Part shown: piece by piece, positions 1-9,048 of the stretch
How the letters are laid out: each line of letters begins with the position of its first letter
Position numbering within the stretch: position 1 is the first letter of the stretch
From: Bradyrhizobium sp. JYMT SZCCT0180
GTDB taxonomy: Bacteria > Pseudomonadota > Alphaproteobacteria > Rhizobiales > Xanthobacteraceae
Assembly (NCBI RefSeq): GCF_018130165.1
Contig: NZ_JAFCLZ010000009.1
Span: 124,001 to 188,000 of the forward strand
Reading direction: 5' to 3'
DNA length: 64,000 nucleotides
Notes under the pieces: generated by a model
Database searches by the model: none
What the model saw: only the letters and a program-made list of their open reading frames with translations
What the model was told of the DNA's origin: nothing
Translations under genes and position numbers: made by a program

Positions 1-1
1 G

Positions 2-304
2 ATCGACGAGAACATGCCTGTCGTGGTGATCGCGCCGCATGACCGGGTGTTCGAAAAGACCGTCTCCAACATGCAGGAGGTCGCCGCCCGCGGCGGCAAC
101 ATCATCCTGATGACCGACGCCAAGGGCGCTGCCGAGGCGACCATCGAATCCCTGGTCACCATCGTGCTGCCCGACATGGCCGCGACCTTTACGCCCATGG
201 TCTATGCGGTTCCGGTGCAGCTGCTGGCCTATCATACCGCCGTAATCATGGGCACCGACGTCGATCAGCCGCGAAATCTGGCCAAATCGGTCACGGTCGA
301 ATAG
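2..304 (+). CDS. glmS: Glutamine--fructose-6-phosphate aminotransferase, C-terminal fragment
   Basis: This is the last 100 codons of GlmS, which makes glucosamine-6-phosphate from fructose-6-phosphate and glutamine for peptidoglycan and LPS precursors in the cytoplasm. The gene is cut by the window start; the frame is open from base 2. The residues belong to the second sugar-isomerase (SIS) domain, and the ending DVDQPRNLAKSVTVE is the highly conserved GlmS C-terminus. It is followed by a DUF502 membrane protein and recG, a common rhizobial order. Identification is secure from the C-terminus alone; the glutaminase domain lies outside the window. Confidence 0.93.
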   Translation: MDENMPVVVIAPHDRVFEKTVSNMQEVAARGGNIILMTDAKGAAEATIESLVTIVLPDMAATFTPMVYAVPVQLLAYHTAVIMGTDVDQPRNLAKSVTVE

Positions 305-401
305 CCGCAGGGGCGTGCTTGCCGGCATCTCGGGCCTTCAAAAACCTGCTAGGATGGCTTAGCTGGAACAAGACCGGCTGCCCCCGCGACCTGGAACCGC
401 A

Positions 402-1184
402 ATGAATCCCCAAGATCTGCCCCCGTCCGACCCGGCCGACGTCCCGCCGGAAGCCCCTCGCGGGCTAATGGCCCGTTTTCGCAACTATTTCCTCACCGGC
501 CTCGTGGTCGCCGGACCGATCGCAATTACCTTTTACCTGACCTGGTGGTTCGTCACCTGGGTCGACGGCCTGGTGCGGCCGTTCGTGCCCATTGCCTACC
601 GGCCGGAAACCTATCTGCCCTTCGGGCTGCCGGGTTCCGGGTTGGTCATCGCCGTGGTGGCGCTGACGCTGCTGGGTTTTCTGACCGCGAACCTGATCGG
701 GCGAACGCTGGTCGATCTTGGCGAACGGCTGCTCGGCCGCATTCCGGCGGTGCGCGCGATCTATCGCGGCGTCAAGCAGGTGTTCGAGACCTTGTTCTCG
801 GGGAAGGGGTCGAGCTTCCGCCGCGTCGGCCTGGTCGAGTTTCCCTCGCCGGGCATGTGGTCGATCGTGCTTATCTCGCAATCGCCGAGCGTGGAGATCT
901 CCAGTCGTCTTCCCAGCAATGACGAGCACATTTCGGTGTTCCTGCCGTGCGCGCCGAACCCGACCACGGGGTTCTTCTTCTACGTGCCGAAGAGCAAGAT
1001 CCTCGAAATCGACATGAGCGCCGAAGACGCCGCAACCCTGATCATGTCCTGCGGCGTGGTGCAGCCCGGCTCCGATCCGCAGAAGAAGATCGCGGCCTTG
1101 GCCGCGACGGCACAGGCCGCGCAAGCAGCGCGTGCCGCCAACGCCGCGAATGCAGCCACACTGCAGCCGGCGAAGGTGGAGTAG
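402..1184 (+). CDS. DUF502 family membrane protein
   Basis: A 260-residue inner-membrane protein of the DUF502 family; its biochemical role is unknown. Two hydrophobic segments are visible, at about residues 30-52 (YFLTGLVVAGPIAITFYLTW) and 77-100, followed by a soluble region with the family-like stretch GRIPAVRAIYRGVKQVFETL around residue 112. The C-terminus is Ala-rich low-complexity sequence. It lies 97 bases after glmS on the same strand and faces recG. The start ATG gives the usual family length. The family assignment is from the conserved RAIY-VKQ region; function should be treated as unknown. Confidence 0.85.
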   Translation: MNPQDLPPSDPADVPPEAPRGLMARFRNYFLTGLVVAGPIAITFYLTWWFVTWVDGLVRPFVPIAYRPETYLPFGLPGSGLVIAVVALTLLGFLTANLIGRTLVDLGERLLGRIPAVRAIYRGVKQVFETLFSGKGSSFRRVGLVEFPSPGMWSIVLISQSPSVEISSRLPSNDEHISVFLPCAPNPTTGFFFYVPKSKILEIDMSAEDAATLIMSCGVVQPGSDPQKKIAALAATAQAAQAARAANAANAATLQPAKVE

Positions 1185-1207
1185 GGCACCGCGCCAGGCG
1201 TCTACTC

Positions 1208-1315
1208 CTCCTCATCCTGAGGAGCGGCGCGCCTTCGCCGCGTCTCGAAGGATGCAGGCCCATCTGTGGCCTCATGGTTCGAGACGGCGCAAGGGCGCCT
1301 CCTCACCATGAGGAG
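1208..1315. repeat. Palindromic intergenic element between DUF502 gene and recG
   Basis: Two 17-bp dyads, CTCCTCA-N3-TGAGGAG, lie at 1208-1224 and 1299-1315. Inside them CGTCTCGAA (1241-1249) is matched by the inverted TTCGAGACG (1278-1286). The whole therefore folds as nested hairpins. It sits between the convergent DUF502 and recG genes, where it could also act as a bidirectional terminator. Its style fits dispersed REP/BIME-type elements of Bradyrhizobium genomes, but no second copy was seen in this window. Confidence 0.7.
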
Positions 1316-1321
1316 AACCAG

Positions 1322-3430
1322 TCACCCCGCCCCGATCAGCGGGATCGCTTCATCGCGCTCGTACAAATACAGCAAACAGCGCAGCGCTTCGCCGCGGTCG
1401 CCTTTGAGTTTCGGATTGTCCTTCATGATCCGCAGCGCTTCGTCGCGGGCCTGGGTGATGAGCTGGCCGTGGACTTCGGAGCGGGCGATGCGGTAGCCGG
1501 GCAGGCCGCTCTGCCGGATGCCGAGCACGTCGCCTTCGCCGCGCAGTTTCAGATCTTCCTCGGCGATCCGGAATCCGTCTGACGTTTCGCGGATCACTTT
1601 CAGCCGCGCGGTGGACATCTCGTTGAGTGGCTCCTTGTAGAGCAACAGGCAGGTGGACGCCTCCGACCCGCGGCCGATGCGGCCGCGCAATTGATGCAAC
1701 TGGGCGAGGCCAAAGCGTTCGGCATTCTCGATCACCATGATGGATGCTGCGGGGACGTCGACGCCGACTTCGACCACGGTGGTGGCGACCAGGAGGCCGA
1801 TTTCGTGGACGGCAAACTGCGCCATCACGCGGTCCTTTTCGGTGCCCTTCATCTGGCCGTGGACGAGGCCGACGCGGTCCCCAAAACGCTGCTGCAGCCG
1901 CTCGAACCGCTCGGTGGCGTTGGTGAGGTGCTCGATGCCCTCGGCCTCGGACTCTTCCACGAGCGGACAGATCCAGTAGACCAGTTTTCCCGCCTTGAGC
2001 GCACGGCCGACGCCGTCGATGACTTCGTCGAGCCGGCTGTTGGGAACGGTGCGGGTATCGATCGGCTGCCGGCCGGCCGGCTTTTCGCGCAGTTCCGAGA
2101 CGTCCATGTCGCCGAAATAGGTCAGCACCAGCGTGCGCGGGATCGGCGTCGCGCTGAGCACGAGAACATCGACGGCCTCGCCTTTGTTGGTAAGCGCGAG
2201 GCGCTCGCGCACGCCAAAACGATGCTGTTCGTCGACCACGGCGAGCGCCAGCGATTTGAAGATCACGTCGTCCTGGATCAGCGCGTGGGTGCCGACCAAA
2301 AAGTCGATCTCGCCGGCTTCCAGCTGGGCAAGGATTTCGCGCCGCTCCTTGCCCTTTTCGCGCCCCGTGAGGATCGCCACCCGCATGCCGGCCCGTTCGG
2401 CCAACGGCGTGATGGTCTTGATGTGCTGGCGGGCCAGGATTTCGGTCGGCGCCATCAATGCTGCCTGCTTGCCCGCCTCGGTCACGGCGGCGGCCGCGAG
2501 CAGGGCGACCACCGTCTTGCCCGAACCGACGTCGCCCTGCAGCAGCCGCAGCATCCGCACCGGCTGGCGCAAATCATCGGTGATGGCGGCGACTGCGTCG
2601 CGCTGCGACTTGGTAAGTGCATAAGGCAGCGCGTCGATGATCCTGCTGCGCAGATGGCCGTCGCCGGCATGGCGGTCACCGGCCGGACGGCGCAATTGCG
2701 CGCGCACCAGTGCCAGCGCCAGTTGACCCGCCAAAAGTTCGTCGAAGGCGAGCCGCGACCAGAACGGGCCATCCGGGAGGATGTCCGTGAGCTCGACCGG
2801 GACATGGACACGGGTGAACGCTTCCCGGATGGGCGGGAAGTGGCAGCGGCGGACGACTTCCGGACTGATCCATTCGGGTAGTTCGGGGAGCTTTTGCAGC
2901 GCCTGGGCGACCGCGCGGCGCAGCGAGCCGAGCGCGAGGCCTTCGGTCAGCGGATAGACCGGATCGATGCCGGTCAGTTTCGCGAAGGCCGCTTCATCCA
3001 CGACGTTGGTGGGGTGCACGATCTGGGGAATCCCGTCGTACATTTGCAAGGTGCCGGAGACGTAGCGCTTCTCGCCTACGGGAAGCAGCTTTTCGACATA
3101 ACCGGGCTTGGCGCGGAAGAACGTCAGCACCACGTCGCCGGTGTCGTCGCTGGCGTAGACGAGATAGGGCGCGCGCGAATTGCGCGGCGGCGGCGGCCGG
3201 TGGCGATCGACGGTGACTTCCAGCGTCACCACGGTTCCCTGCACGGCTTCACGGATTTTTGGCCGCGCGCGGCGATCGATCACGCTGGCCGGCAGATGCA
3301 GCAGCAGATCGACCAGCCGCGGCGTCTCGCTGCGGCCGAGCAGATAGCGCAGCAATTTGTCCTGCTTCGGCCCGACGCCAGGAAGCGTCGTGACCGGAGC
3401 AAACAGCGGATTGAGCAGAGGAGGGCGCAT
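1322..3430 (-). CDS. recG: ATP-dependent DNA helicase RecG
   Basis: A 702-residue superfamily 2 helicase that remodels stalled replication forks and branch-migrates Holliday junctions. The N-terminal third holds the OB-fold wedge domain. The helicase core shows Walker A (LLQGDVGSGKT, about residue 295), the DEQHRFG box (about 400), the SATPIPRT motif, and the Q-x2-GRIGRG motif near residue 590. Length is normal for RecG. The ATG at 3430 is the first plausible start and lies just before a palindromic element. It is oriented against the upstream gene, so transcription is independent of glmS. Confidence 0.97.
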   Translation of the reverse strand: MRPPLLNPLFAPVTTLPGVGPKQDKLLRYLLGRSETPRLVDLLLHLPASVIDRRARPKIREAVQGTVVTLEVTVDRHRPPPPRNSRAPYLVYASDDTGDVVLTFFRAKPGYVEKLLPVGEKRYVSGTLQMYDGIPQIVHPTNVVDEAAFAKLTGIDPVYPLTEGLALGSLRRAVAQALQKLPELPEWISPEVVRRCHFPPIREAFTRVHVPVELTDILPDGPFWSRLAFDELLAGQLALALVRAQLRRPAGDRHAGDGHLRSRIIDALPYALTKSQRDAVAAITDDLRQPVRMLRLLQGDVGSGKTVVALLAAAAVTEAGKQAALMAPTEILARQHIKTITPLAERAGMRVAILTGREKGKERREILAQLEAGEIDFLVGTHALIQDDVIFKSLALAVVDEQHRFGVRERLALTNKGEAVDVLVLSATPIPRTLVLTYFGDMDVSELREKPAGRQPIDTRTVPNSRLDEVIDGVGRALKAGKLVYWICPLVEESEAEGIEHLTNATERFERLQQRFGDRVGLVHGQMKGTEKDRVMAQFAVHEIGLLVATTVVEVGVDVPAASIMVIENAERFGLAQLHQLRGRIGRGSEASTCLLLYKEPLNEMSTARLKVIRETSDGFRIAEEDLKLRGEGDVLGIRQSGLPGYRIARSEVHGQLITQARDEALRIMKDNPKLKGDRGEALRCLLYLYERDEAIPLIGAG

Positions 3431-3455
3431 TAGAAAGCCTAAGACCGTTTTCTAT

Positions 3456-3612
3456 CGTCATGCCCGGCCATAGTAGTCTGCCTGGCGCAGACTACGTACA
3501 CTTGTCTGCGCTGCCGGGCATCCACGTCTTTTTTTGTGGCCAACACGTGGATGGCCGGCATAGGCGAGCGTAAGCGACGCCGTCCTTTGGACGGCTATGC
3601 CCGGCCATGACG
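3456..3612. repeat. 157-bp palindromic element with perfect 18-bp inverted ends
   Basis: The ends CGTCATGCCCGGCCATAG (3456-3473) and its exact reverse complement (3595-3612) bound 121 bp that contain further dyads: GTAGTCTGC/GCAGACTAC near 3474-3497, and CATCCACGT/ACGTGGATG around 3520-3555. It occupies most of the divergent recG-sdhE spacer. The nested structure and ends resemble the RIME/REP-like elements of rhizobia. It encodes nothing. Whether it contributes promoter or RNA-stability function to either gene cannot be told. Confidence 0.8.
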
Positions 3613-3722
3613 ATTTGCCTAGCGGCGAAGCGCAGAACAGGTACTGACATCTGCCATTCCTATCGCTATATCAACCCCGCCCGGCACGTCCGGGCTTTTG
3701 GCGTTCGGATGGGAATGGGACA

Positions 3723-4013
3723 ATGACGGGTTCGACACGATCGAGCGATGGGCTCGATGACCGCCGCAAGCGGCTTTTGTTTCGCTGCTGGCATCGCGGC
3801 ACCCGTGAGATGGATCTCATCCTGGGGCGCTTTGCCGATGCCGAGATCGCTGATCTGTCTGATGCCGACATGGCCGAACTGGAACGGCTGCTCGAGGTGC
3901 CCGATCCCGATCTCTATGCCGCGCTGACGGGCGAAAAGCCGCTCGATCCCGAATACGCCAGCCCGCTGTTCGATCGCATCAAGGCGCGTCGCGCCGTGGA
4001 CCACGACGCATGA
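3723..4013 (+). CDS. sdhE: FAD assembly factor SdhE (succinate dehydrogenase assembly factor 2)
   Basis: A 96-residue protein of the DUF339/SdhE family that promotes covalent attachment of FAD to the flavoprotein subunit of succinate dehydrogenase. The diagnostic RGxxE motif is present in HRGTREMD at about residues 25-32, within a compact helical domain of normal length. Its TGA overlaps the ATG of mfd (ATGA at 4010-4013), so the two are translationally coupled. This sdhE-mfd arrangement is typical of Rhizobiales. Confidence 0.93.
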   Translation: MTGSTRSSDGLDDRRKRLLFRCWHRGTREMDLILGRFADAEIADLSDADMAELERLLEVPDPDLYAALTGEKPLDPEYASPLFDRIKARRAVDHDA

Positions 4014-7000
4014 AGTCACCTGTGAAATCTCCTGCCGCGCTATTGGCCCCGGGCCGGGCGCTGACCTTTGCCAATGTCGCCGAGGGCGCGGAAGGGCTGG
4101 TTGTCGCCGATCTCGCACGCGCGGTCGCCGCCAAGCCGAAGCCGCCGGCGGTGAGCCTTGCGGTGGTGTGCCGTGACGGTCCCCGCATGCAGCAATTGGC
4201 GCGTGCGCTGGAGTTCTTCGCGCCCGATTTGCCGGTCATGCAGTTTCCGGCCTGGGACTGCCAGCCCTATGACCGCGTGTCGCCGCATGGCGGCGTCCTG
4301 GCGCAGCGCCTGACCACGCTGGCGCGGCTGTCGCGGCTTGCCGGCAGCGACAAGCCACTGATCGTGCTGACCACGGTGAACGCCATCGTTCAGCGCGTTC
4401 CGGCGCGCGAGGTGGTGGCGGCGCAGGCGCTGTCGGTGGCGCCCGGCCACGTCGTGCCGATGGACTCCATCGTCGCCTGGCTGGAGCATAATGGCTACAA
4501 CCGGTCCTCGACGGTGCGCGAGCCCGGCGAATACGCCGTGCGCGGCGGCATTCTCGACCTGTTTCCGGCCGGGCTCGACCAGCCGGTGCGGTTCGATTTC
4601 TTCGGCGACAGTTTGGAATCGATCCGCACGTTCGACGCCGAAACCCAGCGCACGCTGCTCGACATGCGCGCGCTCGACCTGGTGCCGGTGTCGGAATTCC
4701 AACTGGTCACCGAAACCATCCGCCGCTTTCGCATGGGCTATGTCGCGACCTTCGGCGCGCCGCAGCGCGACGATCTGCTCTATGAAGCCGTCAGCGAAGG
4801 CCGCCGCCATCCCGGCATGGAGCACTGGCTGCCGCTGTTCCAGGAGCGAATGGACACGCTGTTCGACTATCTCGACGGCGCTCCGGTCGCGATCGAACCG
4901 CAGGGCGAGGACGCGGCGCGGGAACGCTTCAAGCAGATCGCGGACTATTACGAAGCAAGGCGCGAGGCGCTGGAGCATCCCGGCGGCGGCGCGATCTACA
5001 AGCCTTTGCCGCCCGACCGGCTCTATCTGAGCGAAGTGGAGTGGGCGACACGATTGGAGGAAGCCGCGCTGGCGCGGCTGACGCCGTTCGCGGTGCCCGA
5101 CGGCAGTTCTGACGTGTTCGATGCCGGCGCACGGCAGGGGCGCAACTTTACGCCGGAGCGCGCCGATAGCTCCGTTAACGTGTTCGAAGCCGTTGTGGCG
5201 CACGTGCTGGCGTTGCAGGCGCAGCGCAAGAAGGTCGTGATCACGCTGTGGAGCGAGGGCTCGCGCGACCGCATGGGCAGCATGCTGCGTGACCACAAGC
5301 TGCTCAACCTCACCAGCGTCAACACCTGGCGAACGGTGCAGGCGACCCCGCGCAACGAGGCGATGCTGGCGGTGGTCGGCATGGAATCCGGTTTCGAGAC
5401 CGACGACGTAGCCGTCATCAGCGAACAGGACATTCTCGGCGACCGCCTGGTGCGGCCGCGCAAGGCGAGCCGCAAGCTCGACAATTTCATCTCGGAAGTC
5501 ACGAGTCTGGCCGCCGGCGATCTCGTGGTTCATGTCGAGCACGGCATTGGCCGCTTCATCGGGCTGCAGACGCTGGAAGTCTCCGGCGCGCCGCATGACT
5601 GCCTCGAGCTGCATTACGCCGCCGAAACCAAACTGTTCCTCCCCGTCGAAAACATCGAGCTGCTGTCGCGCTACGGCTCCGACCACGCCAATGTCGAACT
5701 GGACAGGTTGGGCGGCGGCGGCTGGCAGGCGCGAAAAGCAAAACTCAAGAACCGCATCCGCGAGATTGCGGGCGAACTGATCAAGATCGCGGCCGAGCGC
5801 CATCTGCACGAAGCGCCGAAAATGCCGGTGCAGGCCCATGTCTATGACGAGTTCTGCGCACGCTTCCCCTATGAAGAGACCGAGGACCAGCTTGGCGCCA
5901 TCACGTCCACGCTGAAAGACCTCGAAAGCGGCCGTCCGATGGACCGCCTGATCTGCGGCGACGTCGGCTTCGGCAAGACCGAGGTGGCGCTGCGCGCCGC
6001 CTTTGCGGTCGCGCTCGACGGCAAGCAGGTCGCCGTGGTGGTGCCGACCACGCTGCTGGCGCGGCAGCACAGCAAGACCTTTACCGAGCGTTTTCGTGGC
6101 TTCCCGGTCAATGTCGCACAGGCCTCGCGGCTGGTGGCGGCGAAGGAACTGACGCAAGTCAAGAAGGGGCTGTCGGAAGGCAATGTCGACATTGTGGTCG
6201 GCACCCATGCGCTGCTCGGCAAGGCGATCAAGTTCAGGGATCTCGGCCTCCTGATCGTCGACGAGGAACAACACTTCGGCGTCAGCCACAAGGAACGGCT
6301 GAAGCAATTGCGCGCGCAGGTCCATGTGCTGACGCTGAGCGCGACGCCGATTCCCCGTACGCTGCAACTGGCGCTGACCGGCGTGCGCGACCTCTCGATC
6401 ATCGCCTCGCCGCCGGTCGATCGCCTCGCGGTACGCACCTTCGTGGCGCCGCATGATCCGCTGATGATCCGCGAGGCGCTGCTGCGTGAACGCTACCGCG
6501 GCGGGCAGGCGTTTTATGTGGTGCCTCGCATCGAGGATCTCGCGAGCGTAAAAGACTTCCTCGACAAGACCGTGCCGGAGATGAAAGTCGCTGTCGCCCA
6601 TGGTCAGATGCCGCCGACCGTGATCGAAGACATCATGTCGGCGTTCTACGACGGCAAATACGACGTCCTGCTCTCGACCACGATCGTCGAGTCCGGGCTC
6701 GACATTCCCTCGGCCAATACGCTGATCGTGCACCGCGCCGACATGTTTGGCCTGGCGCAGCTCTATCAGCTGCGCGGCCGGGTGGGGCGCTCGAAACTGC
6801 GCGCCTATGCACTGTTCACGCTGCCGGCGCAGCAGAAGATCACCGGACAGGCCGAGCGGCGGCTCAAGGTGCTGCAGTCGCTGGAGACACTGGGCGCCGG
6901 CTTCCAGCTCGCGTCGCACGACCTCGACATCCGCGGCGCCGGCAACCTGCTCGGCGAGGAACAGTCCGGCCACATCAAGGAAGTCGGCTTCGAGCTTTAT

Positions 7001-7528
7001 CAATCGATGCTGGAAGAGGCGATCCTCAACCTCAAGGCCGGTGTGGTCGAGCCCGCGGCCGACCGCTGGTCACCGCAGATCACCATCGGCATGCCCGTGC
7101 TGATCCCGGAGGATTACGTCAACGACCTCGCGGTACGGCTGTCGCTGTACCGCCGGCTCGCCGATCTTGAGACCGACGAGGAGATCGACAATTTCGCCGC
7201 CGAAATGCGCGACCGTTTCGGCGTGCTGCCGGACGAGGTGCGCTATCTGTTCAAGGTCGCCGCGATCAAGGCCTATTGCCGAAGGGCCAATGTCGAGAAG
7301 GTCGATGCCGGACCGAAGGGCGCCGTCATCAGCTTCCGCGACAACAAGTTCGCGCAGCCGGACCGGCTGGTGTTCTTCATCCGCCAGCACGGCCAGGCCG
7401 CCAAGGTGCGGCCCGACATGAAGGTGGTGTTCCTGCAGGTATGGAAGACGCCGGAAGAACGGCTGATGGGCACGACGGAGATCTTGCGGCAGCTCGCCAA
7501 TCTCGCGGAGAACAAGAAGGCGGCGTAG
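4010..7528 (+). CDS. mfd: Transcription-repair coupling factor Mfd
   Basis: A 1,172-residue ATP-dependent translocase that removes RNA polymerase stalled at DNA lesions and recruits UvrA. Domains in order: UvrB-homology region (about 1-400), RNA-polymerase-interacting CarD-like domain (LVVHVEHGIGRFIGLQTL, about 505), SF2 helicase core with Walker A GDVGFGKT (about 650) and DEEQHFG (about 750), the QLRGRVGRS motif (about 920), and the C-terminal TRCF domain. Length is normal. The start overlaps the sdhE stop by four bases. A long open frame on the opposite strand is a GC-rich shadow. Confidence 0.97.
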   Translation: MKSPVKSPAALLAPGRALTFANVAEGAEGLVVADLARAVAAKPKPPAVSLAVVCRDGPRMQQLARALEFFAPDLPVMQFPAWDCQPYDRVSPHGGVLAQRLTTLARLSRLAGSDKPLIVLTTVNAIVQRVPAREVVAAQALSVAPGHVVPMDSIVAWLEHNGYNRSSTVREPGEYAVRGGILDLFPAGLDQPVRFDFFGDSLESIRTFDAETQRTLLDMRALDLVPVSEFQLVTETIRRFRMGYVATFGAPQRDDLLYEAVSEGRRHPGMEHWLPLFQERMDTLFDYLDGAPVAIEPQGEDAARERFKQIADYYEARREALEHPGGGAIYKPLPPDRLYLSEVEWATRLEEAALARLTPFAVPDGSSDVFDAGARQGRNFTPERADSSVNVFEAVVAHVLALQAQRKKVVITLWSEGSRDRMGSMLRDHKLLNLTSVNTWRTVQATPRNEAMLAVVGMESGFETDDVAVISEQDILGDRLVRPRKASRKLDNFISEVTSLAAGDLVVHVEHGIGRFIGLQTLEVSGAPHDCLELHYAAETKLFLPVENIELLSRYGSDHANVELDRLGGGGWQARKAKLKNRIREIAGELIKIAAERHLHEAPKMPVQAHVYDEFCARFPYEETEDQLGAITSTLKDLESGRPMDRLICGDVGFGKTEVALRAAFAVALDGKQVAVVVPTTLLARQHSKTFTERFRGFPVNVAQASRLVAAKELTQVKKGLSEGNVDIVVGTHALLGKAIKFRDLGLLIVDEEQHFGVSHKERLKQLRAQVHVLTLSATPIPRTLQLALTGVRDLSIIASPPVDRLAVRTFVAPHDPLMIREALLRERYRGGQAFYVVPRIEDLASVKDFLDKTVPEMKVAVAHGQMPPTVIEDIMSAFYDGKYDVLLSTTIVESGLDIPSANTLIVHRADMFGLAQLYQLRGRVGRSKLRAYALFTLPAQQKITGQAERRLKVLQSLETLGAGFQLASHDLDIRGAGNLLGEEQSGHIKEVGFELYQSMLEEAILNLKAGVVEPAADRWSPQITIGMPVLIPEDYVNDLAVRLSLYRRLADLETDEEIDNFAAEMRDRFGVLPDEVRYLFKVAAIKAYCRRANVEKVDAGPKGAVISFRDNKFAQPDRLVFFIRQHGQAAKVRPDMKVVFLQVWKTPEERLMGTTEILRQLANLAENKKAA

Positions 7529-7538
7529 CGTTTCGATC

Positions 7539-7680
7539 GTGTCCCGGACGCGGCGCAGCGTGCAACGCTGCTCCGCAGAGCCGGGACCCACATCCGCCCC
7601 GTGCCAGTCATGTGGACCCCGGTTCTGCAACGCATCGCCATAGCGCGTCGAAGACGCGCGTGAACGCGCTTTTGATGCTG
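7539..7680 (+). repeat. Dispersed intergenic repeat, copy 1 (forward)
   Basis: This stretch after mfd shares an ordered set of blocks with the reverse complement of 13613-13758: GTCCCGGACGCGG, the CTGCTCCGCAGAG palindrome, GGACCCCGG, GCGCATC/CGCATC, TAGCGCGTC-AAGACGCGCG and GCGCTTTTG. The middle parts diverge. Several blocks are dyads, so a structured transcript or hairpin is likely. Two copies in inverse orientation about 6 kb apart show a dispersed element family rather than a gene. It lies between the convergent mfd and GGDEF-like genes. Confidence 0.75.
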
Positions 7681-7715
7681 CATTGCGCCCGGGGAACGCA
7701 ACAGCCGAAGAACAT

Positions 7716-8957
7716 TCACGACGCGGCGCGATGCGCCTCTTCGCCGAGGCGCGCGAGCAGCGCCTTCGCGGAATCCTTCGAGTCCAGCGTCGCGACCGTT
7801 ACGGTTGGTTCTGCGCGCGTGTCGCGCTTGCCATGGCTGGTGTGGCGCATCACGCTGGAGAGCCGCCGCGCGATCGTATGTGCGGTCTTGAGGTCGGTCT
7901 CGGCGAAGGCGACCACGACCGATCCGTCATCGCAAACGGCGCCAAAATCCATCTGCCGCATCAGGCGGCTGATGATCCGCGCGCCGTCGAACTGGGCGCG
8001 GGGATGGGCGGGATCGAAGGCGAAGCGCGCGACCGACAGGCCGCCGCCGCGTTGCTGGGTCTGGTAGACGGCGCTGGCGAAGTCGCGCTCGAAGGCTGAT
8101 GGCGTAAGCAGGCCGGTGCGGGCGTCGATCAAACCCTCGGCGTCGATCGAGCGCAGGGTCCGGCTCAGATGCGCTTCGAAGGCATGCTGGCGGATCAGCG
8201 GCAACGCGGTCGCCACCATTTGTGCGGGCTCGCCCAAGAGGATTTCGAGGTTCGGCAATTCATAGGCCGGCAACAGATCGCCTGACGTCACCACCACCGG
8301 CAGATGGCGGAAGCGGGCGTCTTCCGCCAGCACGGTCAGGAAAGCATCGACCACGCGCGGGCTAAAGCCTTCGCTGAGCACGATGCCGTCGATGTCGCGG
8401 GTATTGAGATGTTTCGCCGCAGCCTCGATGCTCAGGGCGCCGACCACGCCGGTTTGCTCGCCGAGCGAGACCGACAGCGTGGGGTAGGCGCCGCCGCGGC
8501 CAACCAGCAGCACCGTGGCGTCCCGGAAGGTGTCGATGTCCGAGAGCGCGATCCGGGTGGCCGGCACCAGCCGGCGCATCACGGTCGCGTGCAGCGAGCG
8601 GACACGCAGCGCCGCGCGCAGGCGCGCGACGAGGCGGCTGGAATCTCCGAGTTCTTGTGAATTTTGGCTCTGGAAAAACGGAATGGCGTTTTCAGGCAAC
8701 GTTCCCTGCGGATCGACCGCGATCAGCGGCAGGTAAGGTTGGTGGGCGGCGATCGGCGCGGCCAATGCGGCAAGAGTGGTCGGATCTACGTCGGACGTGG
8801 CGGCCAATACCGCGGCCGGCTGCATCTGTTCGACCGCGCGCACCGCATCCGCCCATTCGGCCTCGACGACCGGAAACAGCTTTGCGACATCGAGCGCTGC
8901 GGCAAACGACGGCCGCCTTGCGGTCGATACGACGAGGATCGGGCCTTGCTGGGACAT
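7716..8957 (-). CDS. Degenerate GGDEF-domain protein
   Basis: A 413-residue cytoplasmic protein. Residues 1-120 look receiver-like (MSQQGPILVVSTARRPSFA), residues 145-255 look like a second receiver-type fold, and the C-terminus from about 277 starts like a GGDEF domain (LIDARTGLLTPSAFERDF). The expected GGDEF catalytic loop is replaced by CDDGS at about residue 342, so diguanylate cyclase activity is unlikely. It may be a c-di-GMP-pathway regulator or scaffold that has lost catalysis. It is monocistronic, with no signal peptide or membrane segment. The family call is moderately firm; the role is unknown. Confidence 0.7.
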   Translation of the reverse strand: MSQQGPILVVSTARRPSFAAALDVAKLFPVVEAEWADAVRAVEQMQPAAVLAATSDVDPTTLAALAAPIAAHQPYLPLIAVDPQGTLPENAIPFFQSQNSQELGDSSRLVARLRAALRVRSLHATVMRRLVPATRIALSDIDTFRDATVLLVGRGGAYPTLSVSLGEQTGVVGALSIEAAAKHLNTRDIDGIVLSEGFSPRVVDAFLTVLAEDARFRHLPVVVTSGDLLPAYELPNLEILLGEPAQMVATALPLIRQHAFEAHLSRTLRSIDAEGLIDARTGLLTPSAFERDFASAVYQTQQRGGGLSVARFAFDPAHPRAQFDGARIISRLMRQMDFGAVCDDGSVVVAFAETDLKTAHTIARRLSSVMRHTSHGKRDTRAEPTVTVATLDSKDSAKALLARLGEEAHRAAS

Positions 8958-9048
8958 CTGACAACTCGGATCAAGCGCGCGACGTATGAGAGCGCGATCC
9001 TAGTTTGCCGGGCTTAATGTGGCGTCAACGCAAGCCGCCAGATTGCGT

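Noticed and set aside
4040..7003. A 987-codon open frame on the minus strand inside mfd
   Set aside because: It lies wholly opposite a well-conserved gene, its product is rich in His, Arg, Gln and Asp with no recognisable domain, and such antisense frames are expected in high-GC genes.
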